Of a DNA stretch of 15,323 bases, positions 14,800-15,323 are shown one piece after another. The DNA is taken from assembly GCA_017444325.1 (NCBI GenBank), contig JAFSWV010000106.1:1-15323 (forward strand), read 5' to 3'. Position 1 is the first letter of the stretch, and every line of letters starts with the position of its first letter. This DNA is from a bacterium (GTDB lineage: Bacteria; Auribacterota; UBA3054). A model generated the notes under the pieces. That model was not told the DNA's origin, searched no databases, and was given only the letters and a program-made list of their open reading frames with translations. The position numbers and the translations under genes are program-made.

Positions 14800-14818
14800 T
14801 TCAATACCAGCTGACGAC

Positions 14819-14835
14819 CAAAAACGCGAAGTTTT
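14819..14835 (-). terminator. Possible small terminator downstream of the kinase gene
   Basis: On the minus strand AAAAC and GTTTT form a 5-bp stem with a 5-nt loop (TTCGC), followed by one more U and GG. It lies directly after the element B hairpin. The stem is AU-rich and the U-run is short, so this is a weak candidate. Confidence 0.25.
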
Positions 14836-14838
14836 GTT

Positions 14839-14935
14839 GCGATGGAGGCATATGCCCCGTAGCGAACTCATGGAGGACGCAAATCAAAGCCACGCACGCG
14901 TAATCCGTGAGCGAGGGGCTTTATGCCTCCATCGC
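14839..14935 (-). repeat. Palindromic repeat element B (long hairpin), inverted relative to A
   Basis: Arms 14839-14858 and 14915-14935 pair over GCGATGGAGGCATA and, after a small mismatch, over GCCCC. Read on the minus strand, the 64-nt core 14918-14855 matches element A at about 46 of 64 positions by hand count. The identity is concentrated in both ends (first 22 and last 27 positions), while the middle has diverged. The arms outside the core are unlike those of A. One arm touches the stop codon of the kinase gene, so in minus-strand RNA the hairpin forms right at the end of that coding region. Confidence 0.88.
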
Positions 14936-15323
14936 TACTTCACGAGATCCGTCAGCTCCCCGCGTTTCCGGCGCTTCGCCAAAAGCTTTTCGGTATGGCG
15001 CGCCATTCTGCGCTCCTTCACCGTCACCGCGCGCAGGAATTTCTTGTCGCGCTTGCGAAGTTTAGTCTGGCCGACGTAGCGCAGATAGAAGCGCAGCATG
15101 TCGCTTCTTGTGATCTGCCCTGTAGTTACAAAAGGCAGCGAGGAGAAATAGAGCGCCGTAATGTCTTTCAGCGACCAGCGGTTCAGAAGCTTCGCGCCTT
15201 TGCACAAACGCTGCAGATCCAAGAGATGCAGCTGATATTCGCCGGCAAGATCACCAACCACATAGAAGTGGCCGAGGTAAAAATCCTTGTGCGTATAGCC
15301 TTCCGTGTGGAGGCGTCTGGCGA
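14935..15323 (-). CDS. Lipopolysaccharide/Kdo-type kinase (WaaP/InaA-like), partial (5' end outside window)
   Basis: The stop TAG is at 14937-14935, and the frame stays open to the window edge, giving 129 visible codons. The sequence near the edge reads ARRLHTEGYTHKDFYLGHFY, with the catalytic-loop H-x-D (HKD) and the downstream ...GHFYV typical of the LPS kinase family. The metal-binding LLDLQR strand (corresponding to the family's liDldR) follows. The rest, including LLNRWSLKDITALYFSSLP and RFYLRYVG, fits the helical C-lobe, and a very basic tail (KLRKRDKKF, AKRRKRGELTD) ends it. Such kinases phosphorylate heptose or Kdo of lipopolysaccharide core at the inner membrane. The N-lobe is not visible, so activity cannot be judged. 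Convergent with rnfB. A GTG at 15261 is internal and not the real start. Confidence 0.82.
   Translation of the reverse strand, partial: ARRLHTEGYTHKDFYLGHFYVVGDLAGEYQLHLLDLQRLCKGAKLLNRWSLKDITALYFSSLPFVTTGQITRSDMLRFYLRYVGQTKLRKRDKKFLRAVTVKERRMARHTEKLLAKRRKRGELTDLVK

Noticed and set aside
14695..14935. Integron attC sites or a CRISPR array
   Set aside because: There are only two copies, in opposite orientation, without R'/R'' core sites (RYYYAAC/GTTRRRY) at the ends, without equal spacers, and with no integrase or cas gene in view.
14783..15079. 98-aa plus-strand open frame running through element B into the kinase gene
   Set aside because: It begins in a repeat arm, crosses two hairpins and then runs antisense to the kinase; no SD or homology is apparent.

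Overview
The window reads as chromosome of a Gram-negative bacterium with moderately high GC. An LPS/Kdo-kinase-type protein, an energised ExbB/ExbD system and several exported proteins point to a double membrane. A DUF4159 protein and large TPR proteins beside ExbB/ExbD genes suggest the Planctomycetes-Verrucomicrobia-Lentisphaerae group, perhaps Lentisphaerota; this placement is inference from gene content and no search was run.

Layout. (1) Positions 1-4805, minus strand: the translation/transcription operon nusA-infB-rbfA, with rbfA cut by the window edge. It has its own near-consensus promoter and a 94-nt structured leader that contains a terminator-like hairpin before the nusA start. rimP and ylxR, often found in this cluster, are absent here. 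(2) 4895-6073, plus strand: a single exported protein with GLUG-like sequence, transcribed divergently from nusA. (3) 6070-13804, minus strand: a seven-gene operon behind a nearly perfect sigma70-type promoter. It encodes a 921-aa exported TPR protein, a 271-aa exported TPR protein, ExbB, two different ExbD proteins, a TonB-shaped membrane protein whose C-terminal domain is DUF4159, and a nucleoside-transporter (CNT) homologue with an altered substrate motif. (4) 13824-14677, plus strand: a lone rnfB-like gene with its own promoter, divergent from the operon. (5) 14695-14935: two inverted copies of a 64-nt repeat core, each enclosed by its own, different, self-complementary arms. (6) 14935-15323, minus strand: the 3' part of an LPS/Kdo-type kinase gene, convergent with rnfB.

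How the genes may work together. The seven-gene operon looks like an envelope machine. ExbB with an ExbD pair would form an ion-driven inner-membrane motor, the TonB-like DUF4159 protein would carry force or a signal into the periplasm, and the two secreted TPR proteins would act as periplasmic or outer-membrane scaffolds. The CNT homologue, tightly coupled at the end, may be a linked transporter or sensor. The most unusual non-coding features are the paired palindromic elements between rnfB and the kinase gene and the probable attenuator in front of nusA.
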